From contig QEYB01001669.1 in assembly GCA_017562135.1 (NCBI GenBank), positions 17,655 through 81,654 on the forward strand: a stretch of DNA of 64,000 bases, given 5' to 3'. Below, one piece after another: positions 25,281-36,897 of the stretch. Within the stretch, counting starts at the first letter, position 1. Every line of letters starts with the position of its first letter. The notes beneath the pieces are model-generated. The model was not told the DNA's origin and did not search any database. It saw nothing but the letters and a program-made list of their open reading frames with translations. This stretch comes from Dipylidium caninum. Taxonomy: Eukaryota > Platyhelminthes > Cestoda > Cyclophyllidea > Dipylidiidae. The translations under genes were made by a program, and so were the position numbers.

Positions 25281-26220
25281 GGAAGTGGGGCAGGGCGACA
25301 TTTCATCTTCTAACACACGCGACTCGGATGAATCAGTGCGAGGCTCCTCCGCATGTGCCAATCAGCCTACGCCACGCAAAGGCGGTCCGTCCACGTCCTG
25401 TCGTCCCACTCGCACATCTCGTATCCCCACTGGAGAGTCGGCAATGGAGGGGTGGTCGCCGCTGGGATTGTGACACGCAAGACTGCCCTACCTCTTTGGA
25501 CGGCTGCTGCCCCATTGTTGCGCTATTTTTTTGATCACTGAGAGCATGTTCGGTGAGGAAGTACACCGTCCAGTCAATGGGGGGAGGCGAAAGGAACCAC
25601 CGCTGCCCAACACTCTCGTTGGAAGGCACTCGACCGGAAATTGGGAGTTGTGTTGAAGAGGAGGGGCAGCATCTCTTCACGCATTAACCGCCCACGGAAG
25701 CTGGACGAATGTGGAGGAGGTGGACCAACCGAGAGCCCCGGGCGGGGAGCGTGGGGTGGGTGGGAGGCGTTTGCTGAGAGGATTTGCATTCCAGTGCCGT
25801 GCGTAGCGGTGCAGCGCAAGTGAGAAGCAGGAACGAGTGTGTGTCCACGCACTCATCCTGTGGAGCGCCATCATCCGCATCAGTGGCATATTGTGGACCC
25901 GAGGACCCGAGGAACCGAGGAACCAAAGACCCGAGCGCCTCCACCCCCCCACCCCCACCCCCACCCCTAAGGCAGATTTGACTGTGAAGAAGAGGATGTT
26001 GTGGGGCGTGTGTGGGGTGGAGTAGGTCATTTGAGGACCAATGCATTCTGAGCCCTTGAAAGCGGAGGAGGTGGTCACTTCGGAGAGGTGGTGTCAGCGA
26101 CTGGGTGGTCTAACGGCGGCCGTCAAAGAGATGAGGTCGTGGACAGTCTTCTCGTGGGGTGGCAGGGCGAGTGAGGTGACGGCCTCGCAGACTGACTTTG
26201 TCCAGGTCCTACTCGGGGCG

Positions 26221-26255
26221 AGGCGAGGCGAGGCGAGGCGAGGCGAGGCGAGGCG
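26221..26255. repeat. aggcg pentamer array, 7 units
   Basis: Seven aggcg units. The right-arm allele of the same array (37,761-37,815, read gcctc) has eleven units, one of the few places where the inner arms differ. Confidence 0.85.
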
Positions 26256-26570
26256 GAGGTTGGGGAGTAAGGGCAACAGCGCTGCCCAGTCGAGAATAGC
26301 AGGGTGTTGGAGGAGGAGGAGGAGGAGGAGGAGGACGAGAATGCGTTCTTTCTTGTGATGCCTTCCCTTCATCTCATCCACGTCGGCTGCGAACAGACGC
26401 AATGTTTGTTCGCTGATGGCGCGGCGCAGACGAACTCCAAGCAGGACTGAGCGCACGCATGCACAACAAAGTCCACCTTCTCCACACTGGCAATTCAGCG
26501 AGGCAAGGCACAGTATTTGCGACTGCGCAACCACGAGTCGTGCTCCTCCGCGGGCGGAGTGACGGGATTT

Positions 26571-26680
26571 ACGATGAGGATGAGGATGAGGATGAGGAGG
26601 AGGATGAGGAGGAGGATGAGGAGGAGGATGAGGAGGAGGAGGGGAGAGGAGAGGAGAGGAGGGGAGAGGCGGGCGGAGAG
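26571..26680. repeat. GAT/GAG microsatellite
   Basis: Interrupted GATGAG and GATGAGGAG repeats followed by ggggaga blocks. The right-arm array (about 37,360-37,440) is shorter by roughly two units. It creates acidic Glu/Asp or Arg/Met frames that should not be read as genes. Confidence 0.85.
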
Positions 26681-26940
26681 GCGGGAGGGCGAGAAACGTC
26701 GGCGAGCACGGGATGATTTGGGTGGCTGTGGAGCTGGTGAGAGGCCGTCTCGGTGGTCTGCACTCTGCCAGAAGCCAAGTGAAGCCGATCCCATCTGCGA
26801 TGCGTCCAGATGCGAGGGGAGGAGGTGCCGTGCAACGAGATGTGTTGGAGCAAGACGAAGTGTCTCAGGCTGCTGCACAAGTGACGCTCAGCTTGGGGAA
26901 GTGTCTTTCCCTGGTGTTGGGCTGGGTGAAATGCGCCTCC

Positions 26941-27050
26941 ACTCGCCTCCACTCGCCTCCACTCGCCTCCACTCGCCTCCACTCGCCTCCACTCGCCTCC
27001 ACTCGCCTCCACTCGCCTCCACTCGCCTCCACTCGCCTCCACTCGCCTCC
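26941..27050. repeat. 10-bp minisatellite actcgcctcc, 11 units
   Basis: Eleven perfect tandem 10-mers. The right arm has only three units (37,061-37,090, read gaggcgagtg). Flanking sequence is otherwise almost identical, so unit number changed after, or escaped, the homogenisation of the arms. Confidence 0.92.
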
Positions 27051-27212
27051 ACACCACGGCTACTCACGACATGGCAGTAGCGAGCGGGACGCAAGATAGG
27101 CGCGCCCTCGTCACCGTCACATGGGCATTGGGATGCTCGACAATCGTGTCTTCTTCTTCCCTCTACCACGCTCACTTGTGAGGACTCTCGTCTGTCAGTG
27201 GAATGATTTTCT

Positions 27213-28069
27213 ATAAGCTCGGACGATGAGAAGGAATGAGGTTGAGTGTCAGACGAAAAGTCGAACGAACGTGATGGTTGATATACTTTGCATGACTTCA
27301 AGACCCTACTCAATCGCCTGCGTATGTGAAGGCCAAGGAGGAAGCTGGTTGTTGGGTGGAGTGATGCATTGGGACGGCGGGTCGTGTGGCCCAGCGGGAG
27401 AGGAGGACGGCAAGGTGGGGGAATGGGAAACAAATGACGGCGAGGAGAAGTGGAGTAGAGCTAAGAGGATAAAGTCGGTGAACAGGCAGAAGTGGGCGCA
27501 GGCACAGCGAAAATACGTCTGTGCTTGCGTCGCCTCTTCCCAGTCCACTCAACCGCAACGCAGAAACTACTTATACTTTCTTCTCACCCACATAATGTCT
27601 ACACCACAATCGACCGGAGCTTTGGGACAATTTTGTTTTCCTCGTCTCTCCACCGCCCGTCTCGTGCGTCCCTGCACCCGTGAGCACTGCATTTCACAAA
27701 CTTGCTTTCTTTCGAAGTCGTCTCTTCATACCACAGTGATAATGTGCACGTCATGAACCATTTTGGTCTTTCGTACGCTAAAGTTCCAGCGTCATCGCCT
27801 TCTTCAGACGGGTTGAAACGAGGAAAGGAGTGCGACATCTACAAGTCGGCGCTGACAGTATAAACCGACTTTTGGCTTCCTGTCGAGTGGGTGGCTCGAT
27901 CTGACTGCATTTAATCGACGGCAGCGCCAGTAATGGCCTCAACAACGACAGCGTCTGCCCTTTTATGCCCTCGTCGCTCTTAGGATTCTGTTCAGCGCCT
28001 CCCACCGGTGTCCACAGACCCCCACACGCTCCGTCTCGCGCGGCGGCGATTGGTGCGAATGCGGCGAAG
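27213..28069. other. Spacer upstream of copy B, no gene seen
   Basis: Unique sequence beginning at the abrupt inner end of the left arm. I see no splice-flanked coding frame. Its last part, near 28,000-28,070, is GC-rich, with a reverse CCAAT (attgg) at 28,049, and merges into the copy B promoter. Confidence 0.5.
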
Positions 28070-28110
28070 CCAATCCTTTCACTCAGTGCTGCGTTGAGGA
28101 GGTATAAAAT
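28070..28110 (+). promoter_or_regulatory. CCAAT/TATA promoter of copy B
   Basis: CCAATC at 28,070 and TATAAAAT at 28,103-28,110, 33 nt apart, with the ATG at 28,146. The TATA-to-ATG distance of 43 nt equals that of copies A and C, although the surrounding bases have diverged. The CACGT extension of the CCAAT element found in A is absent here. Confidence 0.65.
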
Positions 28111-28145
28111 CCCCGGCTTGTGAATTGGACGAGCACGCGACAACC

Positions 28146-30323
28146 ATGAAGGCGCTCATCCCCATCACCGCCCTGCTCCTCGTCCGGCCGACCCGTAAGT
28201 GCCCTCCTGGCCACGAATGCCTCGTCTCTGCTCGGATCGCGTTGAGATGGAAATTTTGATGCTTTGTAGACGCTCCCGACCCCATCATGTGGGGTTCTCG
28301 TGTTGTCACCGTTGCACAGGGGAAACTCGGACCGATGCTCTTTAGGACAACGAAGGATCCCGTAAGTCCTTACGCCCTCCATGGATGCTACTTAGGCAGA
28401 GGAACAACTATCGTGTGACATTTCTCGTCAGGAGGAGATGAGATTGGCAAATCATTCTTTTGAAAGTCCTCACACTACTGAAGTGCTCTAAGCGAACAGC
28501 ATTGTGTCAGCCATCTTCCTCTTCTTACCTTAATTGCAAAAGAATATTACTACAAAGTGCGAAGTTAATACACTTCTAGGAATTCGTACTCTCGGAAAGC
28601 GGCAATTCATATGACATCATGACGGTGGACGGTGACTGCCACTTCGGGAAGAGGAAAGTTGGCTCGCCGTGCCAAATCAAATCAGGTAAGATTGGCTCTG
28701 TCCTCCTCGCCCCCCCAAGCCGCCTCGACCCGACTAAGTCGAGCCAACGCATTCCCCTGCCCCGCGTCGCTGCTCACTCGTTCACCGCCACGAGTGGGCT
28801 CGTCTGAGCCGGTTGCCCTCAATCGCCTCTCACCAGCCACTGAATCTCTCCTCTTCTCCTTCAAGGCTACGCCAACATCACGATCTTCGACGTCCGCGAC
28901 TTCCAGCGCATGCACATCTACGCCGGCGACTACGAGTACTCGGTGGTGATTGCGCCTGCCTGCCACTTCCCCACTCCACGCGGCGGTAAGTTGTCGTCCT
29001 CGCGCCGCCCCGCGCACAAGCGCCTCTCGCCACTTTCCTTCCTCTTCATGCTCCTCCGTGTCCTGCCCCTGCGCTCTCATTGCCACGTGGGCTTTGAATT
29101 TTCCCACTCTTTTGAGATATTCTCCATCCAACTGAGAACTTTTTACTGTGTCCACCTCGAAGATCTCGAAGGCTTAGCTGCCAGGCCATGCTAACTGTGA
29201 GTGAGGAGGCGACTCCAGTCTTTTGTTCTCCTGTTTTAGATGACATCATTGTACAGCGCTCTTTCCCGCTCTACCGTTTTCTCGGAGACCAGGAGAACAC
29301 GACGCTGGAATTCGCCAACAAAGGCATCAACCTCTACGGCGTGGTACTGCACCACCGCCCTGTTAGCCCGTGTTGTCCGCCACCGCACCTCGCATGGTGG
29401 ATGAGACACGAATGCGGAGTGGTTTGCGGCCGCGTCTTCGCATGCCGATGCGGCCAACGCTCTGCAGCATGACTGTTAACTAGGTAAAGCATGTTTTCAG
29501 AGAGTAGCTATCACTTGACATGCGCACTGGACATGGACGACGTGGAGAAGACATGCGGAAACATCGCCTACATGAAGGAGATGCACTAGGCTGCGGTGAC
29601 CTTCTTCTCTTGCACGAAATGCTCACAGTCGCACGGACCCGTTGTAACGCGCAGCCGTCCGAAGGAGGGCGCCTAACAGCGCTGTCATTCTTGTAGTTCG
29701 AATTGAAGATTGGACCGAAATTGGAGTGCCTGTGGATAGGGCGGGAGGCCACGAGTTACGAGGGAATATGCAGTAAGTCCACCGCTGGAGGCGACGCCCT
29801 CCATGGGGTGCAGAGGTGTGTAGTGCGAAGTGGGACAGAGGACCGAATGCGCCCTCCGTTGTGCCATGTCTGGACCGCAGGGTTTTGAAGGCAACGCCAC
29901 TAAAACGTCCGTTGACGGGTGTCTTGTAGGAGACATGGTGATTGACCAGACGGGTAACTGCATGGTGTTCAGAACAGTTGTTCGCCGCAAGAACAGCGAC
30001 CCCTACACGACCTACACGTGGTACGCTATGCAGGATGTACTCTCGATCACACTGGACTGGAAGCAGACGGGTTAGTTGGGTGAAAGGTGGGAGATCGCTG
30101 GCGTAGTGATGTTTCCAACCTTCTATGTTAATGCCTGCAGGCAAGAGGAATCTGGCAGACGAATGCAAGGGTAAGTCAGTGACAGGCACTTCAAGCTTTT
30201 CCAGATGCTTCCACATCTGTGGACACCTTCCCTTACCCCCTCTTTTCCTTACCCCCTCTTTTGCCCCTTCCTCCTTTCCTCTCTTCCTTCTTCGTCCTCT
30301 CCTCCTTGCCACTGGCGAGATGA
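28146..30323 (+). CDS. Copy B: diverged paralogue of copy A in the spacer
   Basis: Exons: 28,146-28,194; 28,270-28,361; 28,580-28,685; 28,866-28,985; 29,240-29,343; 29,697-29,772; 29,930-30,070; 30,141-30,170; 30,205-30,323, giving about 278 residues. Middle exon lengths (92, 106, 120, 104, 141, 30) equal those of copy A, and the sixth differs by one codon (76 against 79). Residues 1-16 form a signal peptide (MKALIPITALLLV). Domain 1 has Cys in VDGDCHF, SPCQI and PACHF; domain 2 in LECLW, GICRD and DECK. Shared motifs with A include GPMLF, YANIT, AGDYEY and ITLDW. The donor after exon 5 (gtactg) is weak. An alternative exon at 29,503-29,589 adds 28 codons and a stop. The last exon follows a 34-nt intron and is hydrophobic and Pro-rich. 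A competing downstream exon at 30,431-30,497 also keeps phase. Function unknown. Confidence 0.75.
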
Positions 30324-33300
30324 TGTCTCCCTTTGACTGGCCTCCTCCACCTCTTTGTACAGCCATTCTGCCCCACCCTCTGAACCTCCGTGTCCTCTCC
30401 ATCATCGCTTAATCTGCATACTCCGCCTAGGCATTAAAGTTGATAACAAAGACTCGACTGTCTTGAGAGTTCATGAGTTGGAGGCACAACATAAGAGGTG
30501 CATGGTGGTTGGGAGTGGGAAGACGAGGAGCCGGAGTCAAAGTGAGGGACCTATGCTGCCCAGTCCACCTCTCTCATCAAACTGGTTGGGATGCCAAGAA
30601 CCATCAGTGAATCATTGCAAACACAAACGGGTCCTCGTCGTGCGGAGTAGTCGGAAGGCCACACTGGCATGCGGTGATGGAAGGGAGACAGAGGTGGTGT
30701 CAGCTGGACAGTTGAGGCACGTGAACTCGGGAACCGATTTCTCCTCACTCAAATAACATCCTCTTACTTATACGAACTTGCTATTAGGAGGCAAGAAATA
30801 CAGACTCTTGTCGTATCTTGCCTCAGAGAGATCTTCCGTCCTCGACTCCGCACCATTTGGCGCCCTTGTCAACCCGACCAGTCTTTTCCCCACTCTCTGC
30901 TCCTCGTCCGGCCATACGGACTGGCCTAAGAAAGGTGAACACAAACCTGTACTCTGGTGTGGAAAATGTAGTGAACGGAGGAAGGTGACGCCAAGTCTCA
31001 GTCCAGTCGGACGATGCTACGAGAGGAGCACTGAAAGTGGTCTTCCTTCGTCAAAACTGCTAACAAAGAACCCGCAAGTAGCTTTAAGAGGCGTTCCGAG
31101 ATATGGTCCGGATAACCTGGTCCTCAAATCGTCCGCGAAGAGGCAGCGAAGTGTCGATTAGAGTGAGTGTTACGGAATCTGGGGGCAACCTCGGGCGACT
31201 GAAGATGCAACTGCTGTCAAACGGTCCTCTAAGGAGAGTATGGTTGGGATGGGACCTAAGAACCGCTTCTTTGCCAAGTTTTCTATCGTTCCTGGCGTGG
31301 TCGCCCCTCGCCACGGTGCTCCTTCGCTTCGCCATGCCTCTTCCATCATGCGGCCGAGTCGCGACTGCCATTTTCAATGAGGACGTCCAGGCCACCCTTG
31401 ACCCCACGTCGACCGGCCTCAATTCTCCCCTCGCTTTCGATGACAGTTGCGCCCACTCATGCGACAGTTCGGGGATAACAGCCGTAAGGGGGCCTGCCGC
31501 TTTGCCGAATGCTTTCGCTTAGACAGAGGAAGTGGCACAAGACCGACCTGAGTCCATTGCTGCCCAGTGTCAGGTGGCACATCGGCCAACAAAAGCTGAC
31601 AGCCCGCTCACTTGGGCCAAAGCGATTGTACTTTTCACTTATACTTTACAGCCTCTCTTCTCCCCATTGACACTCTTAATTCAACCGAAAATGGCGAAGG
31701 TCAGTTAAAGTAACAACAGTCTACAGTTTTAAACGTGATAAGGTAGTTTCGTGGAACTGTGTTTGTTAAGGGATGTGAAGGGATAAAATTTATTTCGTTG
31801 GTGCTGAAGCATGACTTGAGACCAGGGGGAGGACCGCCCGCCCCCCACCGGCCACCGTGGTCTCCTCCGCCCTCGCTGTGCAGCACACAAGTCCAATTCC
31901 TTCTAATCGCCGCCTCGAGAAGTCGATAAAGTCAAACAGACTGCCAAAGTCTCACTTGCCTCTAGTTCCAACGTGTCCCGCCGTTTGCCCATCCCTTCAC
32001 ACACGCCTATACCCTCTCGCTGCAGAACCAGGCAACTTTGACAGACCTGTCGCACGAACCCGCGGCAGCCTACATATCGTGGGGTTGTCAGTATTCAATC
32101 GGAGGTCGGAGACGGAGCATCTACTTCCATGTAAGAAGCTTCGCATCAAATCATCATTGTCATCAGCGTCGCCTCGCCACGGAGTAAGGTGGAGTCAGAC
32201 AGATAAGAGGAAGCGAGAATACGAAGAAAATCGGGCCTCCTGCACTTACTTTGCTCGGACTTGCCGCTTTACTCGTCCCTGTGGCAAACGAGGAATAGGA
32301 GGGTGCGGAAACGCTTCAACTGGCGGCAATGTGTTCTATCATCTGGCCACCGTCTTCCAAGTTCAATCCATTTTTTCGCCCGTCCTCGAAGTAAAAATGA
32401 TGCCAAGAAGGTGTTGTGTCCTTTCCCCTTTGGAAATTTGAATCTACTCCTACTTGGTCTGACACCAAGTGTTAAGTCCCTACTCTAAGCACAGAATAGG
32501 AAAATCGAGACAATGAGCCCACTGCGGAAAACGGCATGGGGACTTGTGGACGCTTAACGTTAGGGAGAGTGGGTCGAGGCCGGCGCTGAAAAGCGATGAA
32601 AGCGAATTCGCTGCTCGGTATTTCACTTCACACCGCCTGTGCAGAGAAAGTCTGTGATTACATTTATTTACCGTTGTTTCGCTAAATGAAGCCTTGCGGT
32701 CGTTGCGTCGGTGAAGCAGAGGGAAATCGTCAGTCCTGCTCAAGGCAATTACAGTCGGGGCTTCGAGTGGAAACTAAACCTTCATCTCATCAGGCTTCTT
32801 CTAGAGATTCCTCGACAAAGAGCCTTTTCGCGTCACTAAGCGCAGACTGTTGTGATTGTTATGATCGTGAACGAGCTGAAGAGTAGCAACACAAACTGCT
32901 GTTTCGAAAGGCTGGAGGGAGGGAGAGCTTAAATGTGAACGTGATGCCATGCCATGCCATGGCAACTGGCTGCTTGGGGTAGAAAGCTTAGTAGCCCAGA
33001 TGGGCAATTCGCACTGATTCACTAGCAGTGGAATGGTTCGGGTGCCACACGCAGGTTTGCGAGCTGCGCTTCCGAGATGGAGGCAGTGAATTCACTACGT
33101 GGACGTGTTGAAGTAGGTAACTGGGGGCGGGCAGGGGGTGACAATCGCTACACCGCGTCAACTTGGGTGCAGGCGATGGCAGCGAGTCAGGTCTTTGTTC
33201 AACACCCGCTTGGAAGGCGGAGCACACTGCAGGGCTGATGGTTGAAGGGAGGCAGAGAAGACGAAGAATAGTAGATACAATGGTAGGAGGGTGGTAAGGG

Positions 33301-33348
33301 AATACCTTCGCCCACGGCTGCAGGGAGACCTCACGATCGCTGCGCTCG
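30324..33348. other. Spacer downstream of copy B with exon-like fragments
   Basis: No complete gene can be built. Three fragments have acceptor and donor signals. The first is 30,431-30,497, GIKVDNKDSTVL in the phase that would follow copy B exon 30,141-30,170. The second is about 31,651-31,698, LPIDTLNSTENGE with an NST sequon. The third is 32,026-32,130, open in two phases; one reads RTRGSLHIVGLSVFNRR. They could be 3' exons of copy B isoforms or remnants of a further domain. The rest is unremarkable. Confidence 0.3.
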
Positions 33349-33865
33349 TTGCTGATTTCATGCTACCATCGCGCGAGAGCCCACCGAAGCGGCCATTTGC
33401 AACTACACTGCGTCTGGCACCGCCAACGAAAATTTCCGGTGAACTGGGACCCAAAGCAGGATGTGGAGGGGCAAAATATGAATGGTTGGTTTGAAAAGGA
33501 TATATATAATGTCACCGACGATTACGGGGCGCGGTAAATGCTGGGGAAAGAAGGGTCGTGGCCCACGAAGCCATCTAATGGCGCTAATGAAGGCACGAAC
33601 AGCATTGTGGGAGGAAAGATTTCCTGGCAGAAGAATGTTAGGATTCAATGAAGTGGTTAAGGCAGGTCCTTACAAATAGTACTTTCAATTTCCAGGGGTA
33701 AAAGTGTCACTTGACGCCCAAATATAGGGACTACGTGACAACTTTGACGTGTACGACAAACAATTCCTCCACGATTTTGTAAACTCATCTGACAAATTGT
33801 GGTGTGCAACCGACTGCCCTCATAATGCCTTATCCAAATACGCCGACTTCGAGGAGGAAGACGAG
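33349..33865 (+). other. Two exon-like fragments, unknown product
   Basis: A frame ending at 33,535 before a gtaaatg donor contains NWDPKQDVEGQNMNGWF. A second fragment, 33,728-33,865, follows an atatag acceptor, is open for 46 codons and ends at gttggt. It contains FVNSSDKLWCATDCPHN and an acidic end. The WC-x3-C pattern loosely recalls IBR/RBR zinc domains or a further cysteine domain of the copy A family, but neither is convincing. A longer reading starting at the better acceptor (33,696) meets an in-frame TAG at 33,725-33,727. That suggests decay. Confidence 0.25.
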
Positions 33866-35077
33866 GTTGGTTCAGTCGACCTGCTCGCCTAACTTCCCCC
33901 CAAGCGCTGAAACATCCGAGGTGCTTCAGCGCTTGCGTCGCGGTGCGAACGGACGCTGACAGACCGTCTGATCGCTGCTGTCAGCCGGTATGGGTGGCCG
34001 GGAAATGCACAAATTCACCCCGTCCAAGCCGGTCCCAGCCACGATCCCTGCGGAGGTGCCATTCAACGCGGGTGAATGCGAAATTTGCTACATTTGAGCG
34101 AAAATTTGAATAAGCCAAAAAAACGGAGGCCAACGCCCCAGCAGTTAATTGTACCGTTGGTACAATGGAAGAGTCGACTGGACGCTCCGCTACAAGTTGC
34201 CGTATTAAAAATATTTGGGAAGAGTGGCATTCACGGCTTTTTTTACCCTACTTATTTCCTTCTCCTCGTGACGTTCACTAGGTTAAACTGCGTGCAGTCA
34301 CCGAAGACGGACTGAGCCTCGGGCCAGTTAGACACTTCAACATTATCAGGGGACAGAAGTTGCCAAGTTGAGGTGAATTGGACGCCCGTTCACCTCCACG
34401 AGTGCGGCAGTGGACCGCTCGTCCGACTCTGCCGTCGCAGCAGGAAAGTTTGCCTCATCAGGGGAATTAGTAGATCCCGACGAATTTGGGAGGCCGCAAA
34501 ACTGGGCGGCTTTAAAGTCTTCCGCGTAACTTCCGCCTCGCCCGAGAAGCCTTTTCGCACCAGCATGTTGTAGATAGCGGGGATGCTCTTCGTCCGAAAA
34601 GATTCACCACCACCAAATCGCGTCCAGGAGTTGGTGGTTAGGAATACGGCAAAAGCCGTTGGAAGACGTGGAGGATGAGGCGCCGCGACAGAATCCATCT
34701 GTTAGCATTGAGTTGAACGGAAGCCGCATTAGATCGGAACCGACATACACGATGTGGAAAATGGTGTCGAGAGAAAGTCCATCACTCACTCCGACTCTAA
34801 TGTGAACTTCAAAGGCTGTTTTTCCAGCACTTTCGACAGCAGTGGCTCATGTATCGCCAACTGTCGGGCAGTCTTCTGCCAATCAGATAAAATACCTCTG
34901 GATAAAACGGAGGGAAAGACTTGCCTGTGAATTGCAGTCCTCAAGGGTGGAGGACCGCGCTAAGCGAGACGAGGAGAACAGCATCGTCCACGAGGCTCCA
35001 GTTGATTATGCTGATGGCGCAATGCAGGGGAGAAGAAAGTTAATGTGTTTTTGGTGTTTCATTTGGGCTTTCTCTTG
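33866..35077. other. Spacer segment without a supported gene
   Basis: A minus-strand frame at 34,604-34,830 contains FHIVYVGSDLMRLPF and looks non-random, but it runs into a stop after a GGT-rich stretch and no partner exon was found. The remainder shows no conserved frame, repeat array or RNA signature that I can see. Confidence 0.3.
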
Positions 35078-35800
35078 GGGGTTGGCAAATAAGTCTTGGC
35101 GGCTTTTAAGTTTTGAATGAAAAGTCACAACTTATACTTGAATAATACACTTTTATTCAAACACGTCGTGTCTGTTTTCGTGGATGACCTCCTGCGTTCG
35201 TTCAGACAGTGTCACGATTCCTCGGGCACCAAATTTCTGATCTTTGCTGACAAAAAAAAACTGAATTAAGTATATTTTGACAATTTTATCACTCGATAAG
35301 TTATGTGCCGAACGGCGAAGTGAATGGCAATCTGAAGGTGCGGCGGCGAGGCATTCCAATCCAGATTCCATCAACTGTGGCGGGATTGCGAATCAGAACG
35401 GTGGAAGACAGCCTTCTCCTGGTCGCTTTGCTCGAGGTGCATCGCTCGCCTGGGCGAGTTGTTGAACGTGCACGTTTGATTTGGTCCTTTAGTTGTTCGG
35501 CAAAAGCCCAAACTGCAGAAGTCTCTCATATTCCCACCAGACTGACAGCATATTCTTTGTCTGGTGAATCTCTGTTTTTACTGTTGTGTGAGCTGCTTCA
35601 ACTGGCATCAGCCACCATTTCTGCCGACTGACTTTGTTGTGAACGGTTCGCTTTTCCTCGCCAGGAAGTAGCCCTTCCGGAAATTGACGAATTGCGATGC
35701 GTTGCGCCGAACGAATCACCTTAAGTTGGTGGGGAATGGGTCCGAAGATCGAGTTTCCTGCCACAGGCGAGCCTTTCTTTAACTTTTCCTTTCAAGACAC
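35078..35800 (-). mobile_element. Mariner-family transposon relic, 5' truncated and frameshifted
   Basis: Two minus-strand frames together match the second half of a mariner transposase. The frame 35,764-35,489 contains MLSVWWEYERLLQFGLLPNN, the usual VMLSVWWD...ELLPNN strip. The frame 35,374-35,153 contains AAPSDCH, which carries the third catalytic Asp of the D,D34D triad (LAPSDYH in active elements). It then reads FFVSKDQKFGARGI and ends in a stop. A frameshift separates the two, and the segment with the second Asp (HQDNARPH) is degraded. Beyond the stop, aagccgccaagacttatttgcc resembles a mariner 3' terminus near 35,080-35,105. No 5' terminal repeat was found. It is inactive. It lies only in the spacer. 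Confidence 0.8.
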
Positions 35801-36897
35801 GCAGGCGATTCGCATCTCAGCCTCTCCGCATCACCACTTGATGCGCTCCGTCGATCCCAATCGGCAACGGCCTCGATCGACGCGGGCCTCACCGACTTCG
35901 ACTGGACGGACGGAGAGAAAGCTGGTAAAGCACTTTCTAAGGCACTGTGTGTCTGTCCCATTCTGAACAAACAAGTTCTTGCGTGCTTGTGGTGCGTCTT
36001 CATCTTTCTGCCTGAAGTGTACGTCTTATTTTTTCCATTTCAAATTGGGGTAAAAGCAAAGCCACAGAACTAAACAATGCAATTGTTCTACAACTGAAAG
36101 GCAGCAGTCCAAACAATAAGAAAAAGAACTTAGGTTAGGCACTTTAAAAAAGAAAACGAGACGAAAGAAAGAGAGGAGGTGGAAAATTCGTCTGTCGACA
36201 AGTCGGCAATCATTCAGTTGCCAACCCAAAAGAAAGAGGAGTCGCAAACACTGCTTAATTGCCGTCGGAGCAGAGGGGAGCAAACGTGTGCATGCGTCAG
36301 CTCCTTGTCTCCTCAGCCAGCGGCCTGCGCCTCCCTCGTGCCGTCCCGACACCAGCAGACGTGCCGTTCCACACACCAGCCAGCGTCGTCTTCGGTCTCG
36401 ATGCACGCAGGCGACGGAGTCGGGGTCGCTCACGTCGTCCGTCTGACTGCCCACTGCCGTACACGAGCAGACACCCCCAAAGGAGTGCTTCATATGGCCA
36501 CTCAACAGGCGTCTTGGCAGCACAGTCGGGGACAGAGGAGTTGTACAGAAGACACGCACCACCTCCCACCAACTTTGGCGAGGCTGCGCTGGTGAACGGC
36601 TACACGGAGCCGGGGAGGTGGGGCACCCTTGCGAAATCATTTTCGCAGACTCTTTAAGAGTGTGTAAGCTTCAAGGACGAATTGTGCCTTCCGTTGCATG
36701 GCAGGGCTTGGGTTCGTGTCCTCGTCCAACAGCTTCGTTGCAGACGATAACATCGAGACCTGACTCGTGAGGAATGTTTCTAATGTTTAATGTTAACAAC
36801 AAGAAGAAAAGACTTAAATGGATCCCGAAATCGTGAAGAGGGTTTCGACCCTTTGGTGATCGCACTCCTCGTCATCCTCATTCTCCCCCAAGTACAC
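35801..36897. other. End of spacer, no gene seen
   Basis: Unique sequence up to the start of the right arm. Overlapping frames on both strands around 36,026-36,657 show no splice signals or domain pattern. It becomes unalignable with the left side at 36,897. Confidence 0.45.

Larger units (their letters stand above)
19714..27212 (+). repeat. Left arm of the giant inverted repeat, inner near-identical part
   Basis: Reverse-complement comparison with 36,898-44,358 shows long stretches with no difference, for example 19,740-20,000 and the whole of exons 3, 4, 7, 8 and 9 of copy A. Just outside 19,714 differences appear every few bases. The inner end is also sharp: both arms read gaatgattttct and then diverge at 27,213/36,897. 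Differences inside are few and clustered: exon 2 end, exon 5, the following intron, a 24-bp-scale indel near 20,610/43,430, and lengths of simple repeats. Gene copy A is the only supported gene. Its 5' neighbourhood is AT-rich and its 3' neighbourhood GC-rich. Confidence 0.92.
23875..27212. other. GC-rich region downstream of copy A, no firm gene
   Basis: The stretch is dense in low-complexity sequence. Long frames at 24,748-25,473, 26,517-27,080 and their opposites are driven by CAA, GGAAGG, aggcg, GAT/GAG and ggcgagtgga arrays. A minus-strand frame at 24,317-24,550 (containing KQPTGKAAEAPVYHW) looks less repetitive and could be an exon, but has no supporting partner. The mirror stretch in the right arm (36,898-40,164) holds the same content. 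Confidence 0.5.

Noticed and set aside
24748..25473. Long plus-strand frame of 241 codons (and its mirror 38,564-39,289)
   Set aside because: It is carried by CAA and GGAAGG microsatellites in GC-rich DNA, with equally long frames on the opposite strand. It has no splice or domain support.
26517..27080. Arg/Met/Glu-rich frames over the GAT/GAG and 10-mer arrays
   Set aside because: They are translations of simple repeats. Array length differs between arms by amounts that are not selected for frame.
33728..33865. IBR/RBR ubiquitin-ligase domain
   Set aside because: Only a WC-x3-C strip fits. The remaining zinc ligands are missing, so the exon-like fragment is listed without a family.
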